The notes under the pieces: generated by a model
The model's input: only the letters and a program-made list of their open reading frames with translations
Told to the model about the DNA's origin: nothing
The model's database searches: none
Position numbers and translations under genes: made by a program
Source: Brachyspira suanatina
Lineage (GTDB): Bacteria; Spirochaetota; Brachyspiria; Brachyspirales; Brachyspiraceae
NCBI RefSeq assembly: GCF_001049755.1
Contig: NZ_CVLB01000001.1
Span: 2,064,995 to 2,128,994, forward strand
Reading direction: 5' to 3'
DNA length: 64,000 nucleotides
Shown: piece by piece, positions 1 through 8,485 of the stretch
Layout of the letters: every line of letters begins with the position of its first letter
Position numbering within the stretch: position 1 is the first letter of the stretch

Positions 1-877
1 CTCCAGATGTACTTTCCATTGAATTAACTAAGCTGATAACATTTTTAGAATGCATTAAAGAATCTGTATAATTATTAGCTATCAAAGTTTCACCTGCTGA
101 AGATAATGATTTTAAAGCTTCAGTATACAAGTTAGGTTTGCTATTATTATAGCCGTCTTGTTTAGCTTTATCCATAGAATCCTGAGCTTTAGCATAAGCT
201 AATGGAGCTTCTAACATATCAAGCATATTCATAGCTTCTCTTGATTTTGTCAAAGAGTTAGTATAATCTCCGCTGCTTAATGCATTTTTAGATTCATCTC
301 TTAAATTTGTTATTTGTGTATCATTATTATCACCATTAGTTAATACTGATTCACTTATTAAATATTCTCTTCTTAAATCTATAGCAAGAACATTGTAGCC
401 TAATTCAGATTTTTCAGCTGATTTATTATATTCAAGCATAGTATTAGTATAATCAGTGCTGTTAGTTGATGCTTCAAGCATACTATGTGCAGAATTAAGA
501 TCAGTAACAGATTCTTCATATAAAGAAGTTGTCAATTCATTAGTATCACCGCCAACTCCTTTAAAAAGACTCAATTTTCTTTCTGCATCTCTTTGACTAT
601 TCAAAACATATTCATAAACACCATATCTTAATATGATCTTATCAGAATATTCTTTACTTTGTTTTGAATACTCTATACTTTGATTATAATCTCCTACACT
701 ATGAGCATCTATAGCCATTTCTCTATATCTTTGTGCTAATTTATAATCATCGCTTTCCTTTATACTAGCGGGCAAATCTGCTGGTAATTCAGGAGGTAAA
801 ACTAACTCATTTGTTTCCTGTGCATACAAAAAACAAGAAAATATTAATAAGATAAATAAAAATAATCCCTTTTTCAT
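1..877 (-). CDS. Exported alpha-helical repeat protein (C-terminus beyond window)
   Basis: Partial gene, read from the ATG at 877 down to the window edge, about 292 codons with no stop. A short Lys start and hydrophobic stretch end near CFLYAQE, so the product should be exported; cleavage could be by signal peptidase I, or lipid attachment at the Cys is possible. The rest is rich in Ala, Ser, Asn, Tyr and Glu, with recurring blocks such as DYTNSL, NYTDSL and DYNQSIEYSK spaced like helical hairpin (TPR/SEL-like) repeats. AGAAAAAAT precedes the ATG. The next gene upstream (922-1512, same strand) is a lipoprotein with similar helical composition, so the two may form an operon and act together in the periplasm. 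The function is not recognised. Confidence 0.75.
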   Translation of the reverse strand, partial: MKKGLFLFILLIFSCFLYAQETNELVLPPELPADLPASIKESDDYKLAQRYREMAIDAHSVGDYNQSIEYSKQSKEYSDKIILRYGVYEYVLNSQRDAERKLSLFKGVGGDTNELTTSLYEESVTDLNSAHSMLEASTNSTDYTNTMLEYNKSAEKSELGYNVLAIDLRREYLISESVLTNGDNNDTQITNLRDESKNALSSGDYTNSLTKSREAMNMLDMLEAPLAYAKAQDSMDKAKQDGYNNSKPNLYTEALKSLSSAGETLIANNYTDSLMHSKNVISLVNSMESTSG

Positions 878-921
878 ATTTTTTCTCCATTAATCTTTTT
901 TATAAATTAAAGTAAAATTAT

Positions 922-1512
922 TTACTTAGAATATGATCTTTCTAATTCTTCAACCTGCCTAATTTTATCTTCAGCTTCTTTTATTCCTCTTGTACTTTCA
1001 TCATATCTTATTTTAGTTGTGAAATAGGCTTTATGATGATATTTCTTAGCATTTAAAAAACAACTTACGGCTTCTTCATAATTGTTAGTACTTAAAGCTG
1101 ACAATGCATTTATATAATTAAGTTCTGCAAATTCATAATTTTCTTTATCTACTCTATATGCTTTTACCTCTTTAGAATACACTCTTTCTAAAGATATTTC
1201 ATTTTTTAAAACTTCAGCATACTGAGGTAATCCGTCATTTAATACTGTTTGATATGAATTTGATGCAGTTGTAAGAAGCTCTTTTACTTTTGCTGAATCT
1301 TTATTTTCATCTATAAGGATCATAGCTTCTGAATAATTTGCTTCTGCTATATCAAATTGTTCTTGAGAATAGTTTTTCAAATCATATTTTATAGCTTTAT
1401 CTCTCAAAGTAGTTGCATCTTTATATTCTTTTAAAGGCATACTTTCTGAACATGATACAACAATAATCAAACAAAATACTAGTGGCATAAAAATATATTT
1501 CTTTAATTTCAT
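922..1512 (-). CDS. Lipoprotein, alpha-helical, unknown function
   Basis: About 196 residues. The N-terminal hydrophobic stretch ends in IVVSC, a spirochaete-type lipobox, so a lipid-anchored protein is predicted. The mature part is almost entirely helical with Asn/Glu/Tyr-rich repeats (NYSQEQFDIAEANYSEA, NYEFAELNYINALSA) that look like degenerate TPR hairpins. I place the start at the ATG at 1512: the GTG two codons earlier overlaps the GGAG ribosome site, while the ATG is 5 nt behind it. It lies 44 bp upstream of the partial gene 1-877 on the same strand and shares its helical style, which suggests a two-gene envelope operon. No enzymatic motif is visible. Confidence 0.75.
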   Translation of the reverse strand: MKLKKYIFMPLVFCLIIVVSCSESMPLKEYKDATTLRDKAIKYDLKNYSQEQFDIAEANYSEAMILIDENKDSAKVKELLTTASNSYQTVLNDGLPQYAEVLKNEISLERVYSKEVKAYRVDKENYEFAELNYINALSALSTNNYEEAVSCFLNAKKYHHKAYFTTKIRYDESTRGIKEAEDKIRQVEELERSYSK

Positions 1513-1604
1513 AATCACTCCAAATATTTTATCTAAAAAACAGAAATATACATTTATATTATACTACTAAACATAAAAGTCAATAGTATATTAAAAATTT
1601 AAAA

Positions 1605-1639
1605 TAAAAAAGCAAGATAATATGAAATATTATCTTGCT
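1605..1639 (-). terminator. Intrinsic terminator of the META-domain gene
   Basis: A 13-bp perfect stem (AGCAAGATAATAT with its complement, 3-nt loop) at 1611-1639, followed on the minus strand by TTTTTATTTT. It lies about 23 bp past the stop of the gene at 1662. Confidence 0.85.
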
Positions 1640-1661
1640 CTAATAATATAGATAGTGTTAA

Positions 1662-2153
1662 TTAATTAGCATTTTCACTTGCTACTTCTACATTACCTTT
1701 GAAAGTATAAATCAAATTAGTACCTGAAGTTGTAGTAATAGTTAATACATCGCCATCTAAAGAGATAGTATCAGCACCATTTAATATTTGTAAATATTCT
1801 GTTTCTACAGCCATATCTTCTTCTGGTCCCATCATTTTAGTAGAAGCTAAAGCATTTAATTTTAATTTGTTACCGTCTAATGAGAACTCAGTAAAATAGT
1901 TATTAACAGCTGATTTTCCGCCTAACATATTAGTATCAGAAAAAGCTATAGTAACTTCTTTACCTTCATACATATTAGTAAGAGAATACTCTTTTCCTAA
2001 TAAATCATCAACTGTAATTACTGTAGCAGTAGCTGCTGGAGCTTCTATAGCGGTAGTTGTGTTTTCTGCAGTAGTATTAGAAGTATTACCGCCGCATGAT
2101 ACTGCAAATAGTGTTCCCATAACAATAAGAACTAATGACAATATTTTTCTCAT
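1662..2153 (-). CDS. META-domain (HslJ-like) lipoprotein
   Basis: 163 residues. The N-terminus MRKILSLVLIVMGTLFAVSC is a clear lipoprotein signal with Cys near residue 20, followed by a Thr/Asn/Ala-rich linker of about 30 residues. The remaining ~115 residues match the META/HslJ fold: a LLGKEYSLTNMYEGKEVTI start, the STKMMGPEEDMAVETEYLQIL signature that corresponds to TTxMxCPxxxMxxExxF, and the closing DGDVLTI strand. META proteins are small envelope or secreted domains linked to heat shock, novobiocin resistance or motility in other bacteria; the role here is unknown. It is monocistronic, with its own terminator at 1605-1639. Confidence 0.8.
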   Translation of the reverse strand: MRKILSLVLIVMGTLFAVSCGGNTSNTTAENTTTAIEAPAATATVITVDDLLGKEYSLTNMYEGKEVTIAFSDTNMLGGKSAVNNYFTEFSLDGNKLKLNALASTKMMGPEEDMAVETEYLQILNGADTISLDGDVLTITTTSGTNLIYTFKGNVEVASENAN

Positions 2154-2291
2154 GTTTTCTTTTTTCCTTTACAAAATTTTTTTAAATTTGCAAAGCATTA
2201 TATTATGATTAAAATTTATTATCAATGTTACATATAGTAATTTTAATAAAAATTGATATTTTTTTTACATTTTATAATTAAAACTTTAAAA

Positions 2292-2744
2292 TTATTTACC
2301 GCCTGCAGCTCTTAAAAGGCTAACTACATTTTTATGATTCTCTTCTGAAGCATAACTCAAAGCTGTTTTATCTTTTCTATCTTTAACATTAACTTTAGCG
2401 CCTGCATCAATTAAAAGCCTTACAACATTAATATGTCCATTTTCTGATGCTTTACTTATTGCTGTTCTGCCATCTTTGTTTTGAAGATTTAAACTGCATC
2501 TATACTGAACCAATAATTCAATAATTTTTAGATGTCCATTTTCAGAAGCTTTTATTAAGGCATTATCTCCTTTAGAATCCTGCTCGTTTATATTTGCACC
2601 GCCTCTAAGAAGTTCTCTTACTTTTTTTATATCCCCATTTTCTGCTGCATTTACTAAATCTACATTACTTTTAGGAAATGCACTATTACAAATAAATAAT
2701 GATAGAATTATAAAAAATAAAAATATTTTATTATTTAATTTCAT
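2292..2744 (-). CDS. Exported ankyrin-repeat protein (cluster member 1)
   Basis: 150 residues. A signal peptide (KIFLFFIILSLFICNSAF) is followed by about four ankyrin repeats: VDLVNAAENGDIKKVRELLRGGANINEQD, then units starting SKGDNALIKAS, KDGRTAISKAS and RKDKTALSYAS. The conserved TALxxAxxxGHxxVVxLLxxAGA pattern is clear. AGGAG lies upstream of the ATG. It is the first of four neighbouring minus-strand genes with the same architecture (to 4303), each with its own ribosome site. Ankyrin repeats bind proteins; export suggests periplasmic or secreted partners, but none is identifiable. Confidence 0.85.
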   Translation of the reverse strand: MKLNNKIFLFFIILSLFICNSAFPKSNVDLVNAAENGDIKKVRELLRGGANINEQDSKGDNALIKASENGHLKIIELLVQYRCSLNLQNKDGRTAISKASENGHINVVRLLIDAGAKVNVKDRKDKTALSYASEENHKNVVSLLRAAGGK

Positions 2745-2911
2745 AAAAAACTCCTATGTTAAAAAATAAGAAAAATACATTTAGATAAAAATATCATAAT
2801 TATTAAATCGTCATTTTTTTATTTTTACACAAATATTTTTTAAAAAAATTAAATAATTTTACATAACAATTTAATGATTAAATTCAATATAATAAATAAA
2901 ATTAATTATAA

Positions 2912-3334
2912 CTACTTTTTCAATATAGAAACAATATCTTTATGCCCTCTCTCTGAAGCATAGTCTAAAGCAGTTTTTCCATATTTATCTTTAATGCTTT
3001 TATCCGCTCCGGCATTCACTAGCATAAGAACTATTTCTGTATGACCTTTATATGAAGCTCTGCTCAAAGCTGTTCTATTTCTAACATTTGATGCATTCAA
3101 ATTGACTTTCTTTTCTATCAAGACTTTAACAACTTCAGCAAGTCCCTCTTCTGCAGCCTCTATCAAAGGAGTTTCTCCCATCCTATCTTTAGTATTAATA
3201 TCAGCTCCTGAATTTATGAGTGCTATTGCTGTTTTAGTATCTCTTTTTTCCAATGCATCCATTAAAGGTGTTCTTTTCTGCTGAGAAAATAAAGATGCAA
3301 TAATTATAATCAATAAAAATATAATTTTCTTCAT
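2912..3334 (-). CDS. Exported ankyrin-repeat protein (cluster member 2)
   Basis: 140 residues from the ATG at 3334, chosen because AGGAAG lies about 9 nt upstream and the product begins with a signal peptide (MKKIIFLLIIIIASLFSQQ). A longer reading to a GTG at 3391 would run into the gene upstream and hide the signal. After the signal come about four ankyrin units (RTPLMDALEKRDTKTAIALINSG, GETPLIEAAEEG, RTALSRASYKG, KTALDYASERG). It is very close in sequence to cluster member 3 (3381-3816), so the two are recent tandem duplicates. Likely periplasmic or secreted; binding partner unknown. Confidence 0.85.
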   Translation of the reverse strand: MKKIIFLLIIIIASLFSQQKRTPLMDALEKRDTKTAIALINSGADINTKDRMGETPLIEAAEEGLAEVVKVLIEKKVNLNASNVRNRTALSRASYKGHTEIVLMLVNAGADKSIKDKYGKTALDYASERGHKDIVSILKK

Positions 3335-3380
3335 ATATACTATCTTCCTTACAAAACAAAATAAAATAAATACATTAATT

Positions 3381-3816
3381 TTATTTTGCACCTGACGCTT
3401 TTAATATTTTTACTATATTCTGATGCCCTCTTTGACTAGCATAACTTAATGCTGTTTTTCCATATTTATCCTTCATATTAATATTTGATCCTGCTTCTAC
3501 AAGCATAGAAACTATTTCAGCATGTCCTTTGCTTGATGCTCTCATTAGAGCTGTTCTCTTATTATTATTAACATCATTCAAATTAACTTTTTTACTTATG
3601 AATAATTTAACTACCTCAGGAAGTCCCTCTTCTGCAGCCTCTATTAATGGAGTTTCTCCTCGTCTATCTCTTGTATTAAGATCAACTCCGGAGTTTATTA
3701 ACTCTATAGCTCTTTTAGTATCTTTTCTCTCCAAAACCTCCATTAATGGTGTCATCTTCATTTGAGCAAAAACACTGATGCTAATTATAAAAATTAAAAA
3801 TAAAAATTTTTTTCAT
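3381..3816 (-). pseudogene. Ankyrin-repeat protein, frameshifted in signal peptide (A7 tract)
   Basis: An open frame at 3381-3761 encodes four ankyrin units but starts without an export signal. The good start is upstream: AAGGAG, 8 nt, then an ATG at 3816. From it the frame runs through a run of seven A (3813-3807) into a stop after 11 codons. Removing one A joins the ATG to the ankyrin frame and gives a normal signal peptide (MKKFLFLIFIISISVFAQ), matching the paralogue at 2912-3334. The gene is therefore either switched off by homopolymer slippage, a young pseudogene, or a sequencing error. Translation from the internal ATGs (3761, 3755) would give a cytosolic form, but no ribosome site is evident there. 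Confidence 0.75.
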
Positions 3817-3847
3817 AAATATATCTCCTTAATTAAATATGTTAACT

Positions 3848-4303
3848 TTATTTTGCACCTGCAGATTTTAATATTTTTACTATATTCTGATGTCCTCTTT
3901 GATTGGCATAAGTTAATGCAGTTCTTCCTCTATTATCCTTAATATTCAAATCCGCCCCTGCTTCTATAAGTACCTTTACTATATTGGCATAACCTTTAGA
4001 AGAAGCTCTCATCAATGCTGTTCTTGCCAATTTACTTTTGAGATTCAGATTTACTTTATTTTCTATCAGTAATTTTACTATCTCTATATGTCCACCTTCT
4101 GATGCTTCTATTAAGGCATTTTCGCCTACTCTATCCTGCTGATTTATGTTAGCTCCGCTATTGATTAATTCTTTAACTTTGTTAATATCTCCTCTGCCTG
4201 CTGCATCAATAATTGCTATATTACTTTTTGAAAATGCATTCAGACAAAATATTAATAACAAAACAAATGAAAATATTAATATTTTATAATTAAAATTTTC
4301 CAT
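3848..4303 (-). CDS. Exported ankyrin-repeat protein (cluster member 4)
   Basis: 151 residues from the ATG at 4303 (GGAG about 8 nt upstream). A longer frame to 4339 lacks a ribosome site. The signal peptide runs to about NAFSKSN, then four ankyrin units follow (NIAIIDAAGRGDINKVKELINSGANINQQD, GENALIEASEGG, RTALMRASSKG, RTALTYANQRG). The C-terminus GHQNIVKILKSAGAK is nearly identical to that of cluster member 3, and the N-terminal part resembles member 1, consistent with duplication and reshuffling of units inside the cluster. Exported binding protein of unknown partner. Confidence 0.85.
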   Translation of the reverse strand: MENFNYKILIFSFVLLLIFCLNAFSKSNIAIIDAAGRGDINKVKELINSGANINQQDRVGENALIEASEGGHIEIVKLLIENKVNLNLKSKLARTALMRASSKGYANIVKVLIEAGADLNIKDNRGRTALTYANQRGHQNIVKILKSAGAK

Positions 4304-4777
4304 AAAAAATCTCCGTATAATATGGAATATATATATCATAAAAATAGTATAATAAATATAATAGATATTGTCAATTTTTTGTAAATAAAATTTATTTAAA
4401 TTTTACACTTTATGTATTATATAAGATTTATGTAAACTAAATTTATACATAAAATGAATTTTATAATAAGTTTTTTATTATTCATTACTGATTGTAAAGA
4501 AAGCAAATATAGTAAACATAATATTTAAATATTTTTTTATAAAAGAATATAATTTGAAATATATATATATAAATTAACTTAATAATTTTATTGATTAGTG
4601 ATTTTATAATTATTTCTTATTTTAACATTCATCTTTTTATTATTGCTAGTGATAAACTCTCCGATTATTATATGACAATTTTATTTGTATTATTCATAAT
4701 CATAAATTAATTTATAATTTACTAATCAGTTATCAGCTGCTCGTTTATCACTTTAAACTACTTCTTATTTTTGGAGT
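4304..4777. other. AT-rich intergenic stretch, no gene seen
   Basis: About 470 bp of very AT-rich DNA between the ankyrin cluster and the Imm17-like remnant. I see no supported coding frame, RNA gene or strong hairpin. It probably contains the promoter of the ankyrin gene starting at 4303. Confidence 0.5.
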
Positions 4778-5013
4778 TCATTTCTTTATTATCCAATCCA
4801 TTATGAATAATATTATTATTATAGTTCCTATAATACCAGTAACTATTCTGACTCCGCTCTCCCCAAACATTTCATATATAAACATCATAAATCTTGAACC
4901 GACAGGTTCCAAAAGCCAATTCCATTTAAAAATCGCAGCCAAAAGAAATAAAAGTCCTACTAATATTCCAAATAAATGATGATTTTTTTTATATAACTTA
5001 TTAAACTCTCCAT
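4778..5013 (-). pseudogene. Imm17-like small membrane protein, frameshifted at A8 tract
   Basis: Reading from about 5002 to the stop at 4778 gives a ~75-residue frame with two hydrophobic helices: LFGILVGLLFLLAAIFKWNW, a central PVGSRFMMFIYEMFGESGVR segment, then a second helix ending in DWIIKK. The layout (GLLFLLAA, a Gly-x-x-Gly-x-Arg turn, second helix) resembles immunity protein family Imm17. No good start lies in this frame. The ATG at 5013 is joined to it only if one base is added to the A8 run at 4990-4983. It therefore looks phase-off or decayed. Imm17 proteins are membrane antitoxins of polymorphic toxin systems; no matching toxin is in the window. Confidence 0.5.
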
Positions 5014-5610
5014 GATTAATAATTATATTATATTTTTAATATAAAAGCAAAATTATTTGAGTTTTTATAACGCACGGTAAGTAAAACATATATATGATTA
5101 TAATTGCAATTATAATCAATATACTTAATAATATAATAATATTATGCGTGCGGTCAGAAATCAATAAATTTAAATAAAACTTGGGTGGGCAGCTAAAAAA
5201 TCTAATTAAAATAATAAGCAAATACAAATCAAAAATTACAAAATAAATTTTTAAGCCTAAAGGGTGGATATGAAAATAATTTTTAAAATTTAATTACACT
5301 TGCCAAGCCTTTAAGATTTATTACTATAATTTGAATTTCTATTGTATTAATTAATTTTAAAAACATAATCAGAAATTAAAACGTTTATTAGATTTAAAAT
5401 ATTTTCAACGCACATATAGTGAAATTTTGTAATATAATAAAAATTGGGGATGTCCTGCTAACTAAAAAAACTCTTTTTTTGCTAAATTACACATTAATTT
5501 TTAATTGTTTTTCTTGACTTAATTTACTGAATTTCACACTTAAATTTTAACAAATTTAAATTATATAGAACAGCCTCTTATTTTTTAATAAAAACAATTA
5601 TAAAAATAAA
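5014..5610. other. Intergenic stretch with dispersed G-rich repeat remnants
   Basis: About 600 bp upstream of the Imm17-like remnant and downstream of rsgA. It holds one good copy of the CGCACG...CGTGCG...TTGGGTGGG repeat (5070-5205) and a weaker echo near 5409-5460 (CGCACATATAG ... AAAATTGGGGATG). A 63-codon frame at 5036-5227 runs across the repeat and is not believed to be a gene. Confidence 0.5.
5070..5205 (+). repeat. Dispersed repeat with CGCACG/CGTGCG inverted arms, copy 1
   Basis: CGCACG at 5071 and CGTGCG at 5157 form widely spaced inverted arms, followed about 34 nt later by TTGGGTGGGCAGCTAAA. The same order and spacing recur at 54302-54427. The GC-rich blocks stand out from the surrounding DNA. 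Function unknown. Confidence 0.6.
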
Positions 5611-6714
5611 TTATTTTTTATTTTTTACATTCATTTTCTTATAATTATTTCTATGCTTTGTGATTTTCTTTAATGCCATTTTTCTATCTTTTTTTATCTC
5701 TATAGAACTTTTCTGCAATTCTCTATTTTCATTAAGCAGAGTTATATAGGCATCGTATCTTTCATAAGGTATTTCATCATTTTCAAGAAGTTCCAATATA
5801 TAACAATCTGGCTCATGTTGATGCGTACAATCTTTAAACTTACATTTTTTAGCGTACTCTTCCAAATCTTCAAAAGTTTTCTTTATACCTTTATCATCTT
5901 CCCATAAACCAAGATTTCTTAAACCCGGAGTATCTATAACTACACCTCCGCTGTCCAATACTAAAAGCTCTCTATGTGTTGTAGTATGCATTCCTTTAAA
6001 ATCGTATTCTCTTACTTCCTGAGTTTTCATCTTCTCATCTTTTAAAAGATAATTAATAATAGTGGATTTACCAGCACCGGATGCACCTATAAAAACTGAT
6101 GAAGTATCTTTCTTAATATATTTTAAAAATGTATCTGCATTCTTTCCAGTTTTTGAACTGTAGGCAAATGCTATTTCATTAGGATAAGTTTCTTTTATAG
6201 CTGCTAATAATTCTTTATATTCTGCATCTTCATACAAATCTATTTTACTAATTGCAATTATTGGTTTAATTCCTGAAGTATGAACAACTGACAAATATCT
6301 TGCTATGGCTGACATCGGCATTTCATTATCAATACCAACTATAATAAAAGCATAATCAATATTGCTTACTATAGCCTGGATATCATTTTTTTTAACATTA
6401 GCTTTTCTGTATAAAATATTTTTTCTAGTGAGTATAGTATCAATAAAAGCATTATTATCCGACTTTTTCATTAATACCCAATCGCCAACTACTGGAAGTT
6501 CGCTTTGTATTTCAGAATTATATCTTATCTTTCCTTTGATTCTTGCTAAAAACTCACCCTCATCAGAAAATAAAGTATAATATCTTTTATTAATCCTTAT
6601 CACTCTTGCTGGTACAAGTTCTTCATTATTAATTTCTTCTAAAGAATTAACATTTAAACTTTTAAGTGCCAATTTCTCAAAATATTCATCAAAGCCAATA
6701 TCTTTTATTTTCAA
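5611..6714 (-). CDS. rsgA: Ribosome small-subunit-dependent GTPase RsgA (YjeQ)
   Basis: 367 residues. A circularly permuted GTPase that helps mature the 30S ribosomal subunit: an N-terminal OB fold is followed by the G4-like motif SKIDLYE, then the P-loop GASGAGKST, then DTPGLRNLG (G3). The C-terminal zinc finger is present as CKFKDCTHQHEPDC, followed by a basic helical tail. Length and motif order are typical of RsgA. The start is a TTG at 6714 with GGGGA about 9 nt upstream; no in-frame ATG fits better. A minus-strand unit of its own. Confidence 0.93.
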   Translation of the reverse strand: MKIKDIGFDEYFEKLALKSLNVNSLEEINNEELVPARVIRINKRYYTLFSDEGEFLARIKGKIRYNSEIQSELPVVGDWVLMKKSDNNAFIDTILTRKNILYRKANVKKNDIQAIVSNIDYAFIIVGIDNEMPMSAIARYLSVVHTSGIKPIIAISKIDLYEDAEYKELLAAIKETYPNEIAFAYSSKTGKNADTFLKYIKKDTSSVFIGASGAGKSTIINYLLKDEKMKTQEVREYDFKGMHTTTHRELLVLDSGGVVIDTPGLRNLGLWEDDKGIKKTFEDLEEYAKKCKFKDCTHQHEPDCYILELLENDEIPYERYDAYITLLNENRELQKSSIEIKKDRKMALKKITKHRNNYKKMNVKNKK

Positions 6715-6779
6715 TATTTTTTATCCCCAAAATTTAATATTACTATTATATAATACTAAATATAAAAATATTTGTCAAT

Positions 6780-8474
6780 TTAATTGTTAGTTACTACTGA
6801 ATTAGTTTCTAAATTTTTATTTATTTTTTCTATTATTGTAGTGTTTGGAACAATATTAAACAAAAAATTTTTTAAATCTCTTTCAACAGTTTCAAAAACT
6901 ACTATATCAGGTTTATCATTTATAATATCATCGTTATTATTTATATGATTCCTATGTATAATAAAAGATTTATAAAAATATGAAGCCATATAATCATACA
7001 TAGCAATTAAAAATGAATCCCTAATAAACAAAATATTTTTATTTCTATTATTATCAGAAATTGTTACAGAATTAAAATGCTTATCTCCTTTCAAGATAGA
7101 ATAATTTTTTATATTGTAATTACTAATCATATAAGTATTATCGTCTGAAAACAATTTAACAGAATTTGCCATTATCGCTAAATCCCCAGAAATTTTACCT
7201 GAATTTAAAATCATTAAATTACTTAATGGAATAACATTAATATTTATTTTTTTCATAAATTCAGAATATCCTATATAACCTCCCAAATTATTCCAATGTG
7301 TATCATATTTATAATATAGTTGATATTTATCTTTATATTTTATTAACTCTTCTTTAGGATACACTATTTTAATATCAGTATTTTCCATATATTTAATAAA
7401 CTGATCTGTAGAAGTTAATGTTCTCTTCCTTTTAATATAATTAGGCATATATTCAGAATAAATTATCTCCTTATCAGGACATATCATTAATATAAAATCT
7501 ATATTGCTTTTCTTTAATTCATTTCTAAAATTCAATAAATTGTTTTTTACTAAATCTAATTCTTCATCTGTATAATAGCTACAGTCTAAACCAATATATT
7601 TATTAATAGCATTAAAATGATAATCTTTAAATAATAACCAGTTATCCTTACCCAATATTACTCTATCTGAAATAATATTTTGGAATATTTTTATATCGAT
7701 AATATTCTTTAACTGTATTAATTCATTCCTAAAAGGAATATAATCATAAAAATAGTTTTCATATAGTTTAGGATATGTATCTAAGTTATTTATATCTATG
7801 ATTGGTTTTGAAGAGAGAACTCTATTTTCATAATTTGTATGGTCAAATTTATCATAAAATATTTTATATATAATATTTGGCATTATCAAAAAACATAGAA
7901 ATATTATTAATGTATATAGATATCTATTCCTAAATAATTTGATATGATAAATTAATGAAATAAAATCTAAAATTATAAAACGAAATTTATAAATTAAAAC
8001 TAATAATAAAGATATTAATAATATAATAATTACAAAAATAGTATATTTAACTCGTAATATATATTTTATATTATCTATTTTTTCATCTTCTAATTTATTA
8101 TAACTAACTAAAGTACCAAAAGGAGTACCATCATCCTCATTCATTTTTATTTCTTTTATATAATTAGGCAAACTATTAATATTTAAATAAACTCCATATA
8201 TATCACTGTTTCTAAATACCTTACTATAATAGTTTATTCTAAAATTATAAACATAGTTTGTAAGCATATTATTTGTAAATATATATTCTTTAATATCATT
8301 TATTTCTAAATCATTAGTATACAAAGAATTATTTTTTAATGTTTCTTCTACATTCAATGAAATATCAGATAAATATCCTATCCTTTCAAACCTACCTAAT
8401 ATAAAAAGTATAAAAAATACTGCTAAAATTATACATATAATAAACAAATTAATTTTGATCAATTTCTTTTTCAT
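6780..8474 (-). CDS. AlgX/AlgJ-like SGNH-fold polysaccharide O-acetylation protein
   Basis: 564 residues. There is an N-terminal membrane helix, a periplasmic stretch, two further hydrophobic segments (about residues 145-205), and then an extracytoplasmic domain. That domain carries marks of the alginate O-acetyltransferase AlgJ/AlgX SGNH family: GKDNWLLF, the MICPDKE strand, the YKYDTHWNNLGGY box with the catalytic Asp-His pair, and a possible nucleophile Ser in FIRDSFL. It lies 11 bp behind the MBOAT gene at 8486 on the same strand, the usual partner that moves acetyl groups across the membrane. Together they probably O-acetylate a surface polysaccharide; the substrate cannot be told from sequence. 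Confidence 0.8.
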   Translation of the reverse strand: MKKKLIKINLFIICIILAVFFILFILGRFERIGYLSDISLNVEETLKNNSLYTNDLEINDIKEYIFTNNMLTNYVYNFRINYYSKVFRNSDIYGVYLNINSLPNYIKEIKMNEDDGTPFGTLVSYNKLEDEKIDNIKYILRVKYTIFVIIILLISLLLVLIYKFRFIILDFISLIYHIKLFRNRYLYTLIIFLCFLIMPNIIYKIFYDKFDHTNYENRVLSSKPIIDINNLDTYPKLYENYFYDYIPFRNELIQLKNIIDIKIFQNIISDRVILGKDNWLLFKDYHFNAINKYIGLDCSYYTDEELDLVKNNLLNFRNELKKSNIDFILMICPDKEIIYSEYMPNYIKRKRTLTSTDQFIKYMENTDIKIVYPKEELIKYKDKYQLYYKYDTHWNNLGGYIGYSEFMKKININVIPLSNLMILNSGKISGDLAIMANSVKLFSDDNTYMISNYNIKNYSILKGDKHFNSVTISDNNRNKNILFIRDSFLIAMYDYMASYFYKSFIIHRNHINNNDDIINDKPDIVVFETVERDLKNFLFNIVPNTTIIEKINKNLETNSVVTNN

Positions 8475-8485
8475 AAACTACTCTT

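Noticed and set aside
5036-5227. 63-codon minus-strand frame
   Set aside because: It runs across a dispersed repeat, has no ribosome site, and its product is a low-complexity Ile/Tyr run.
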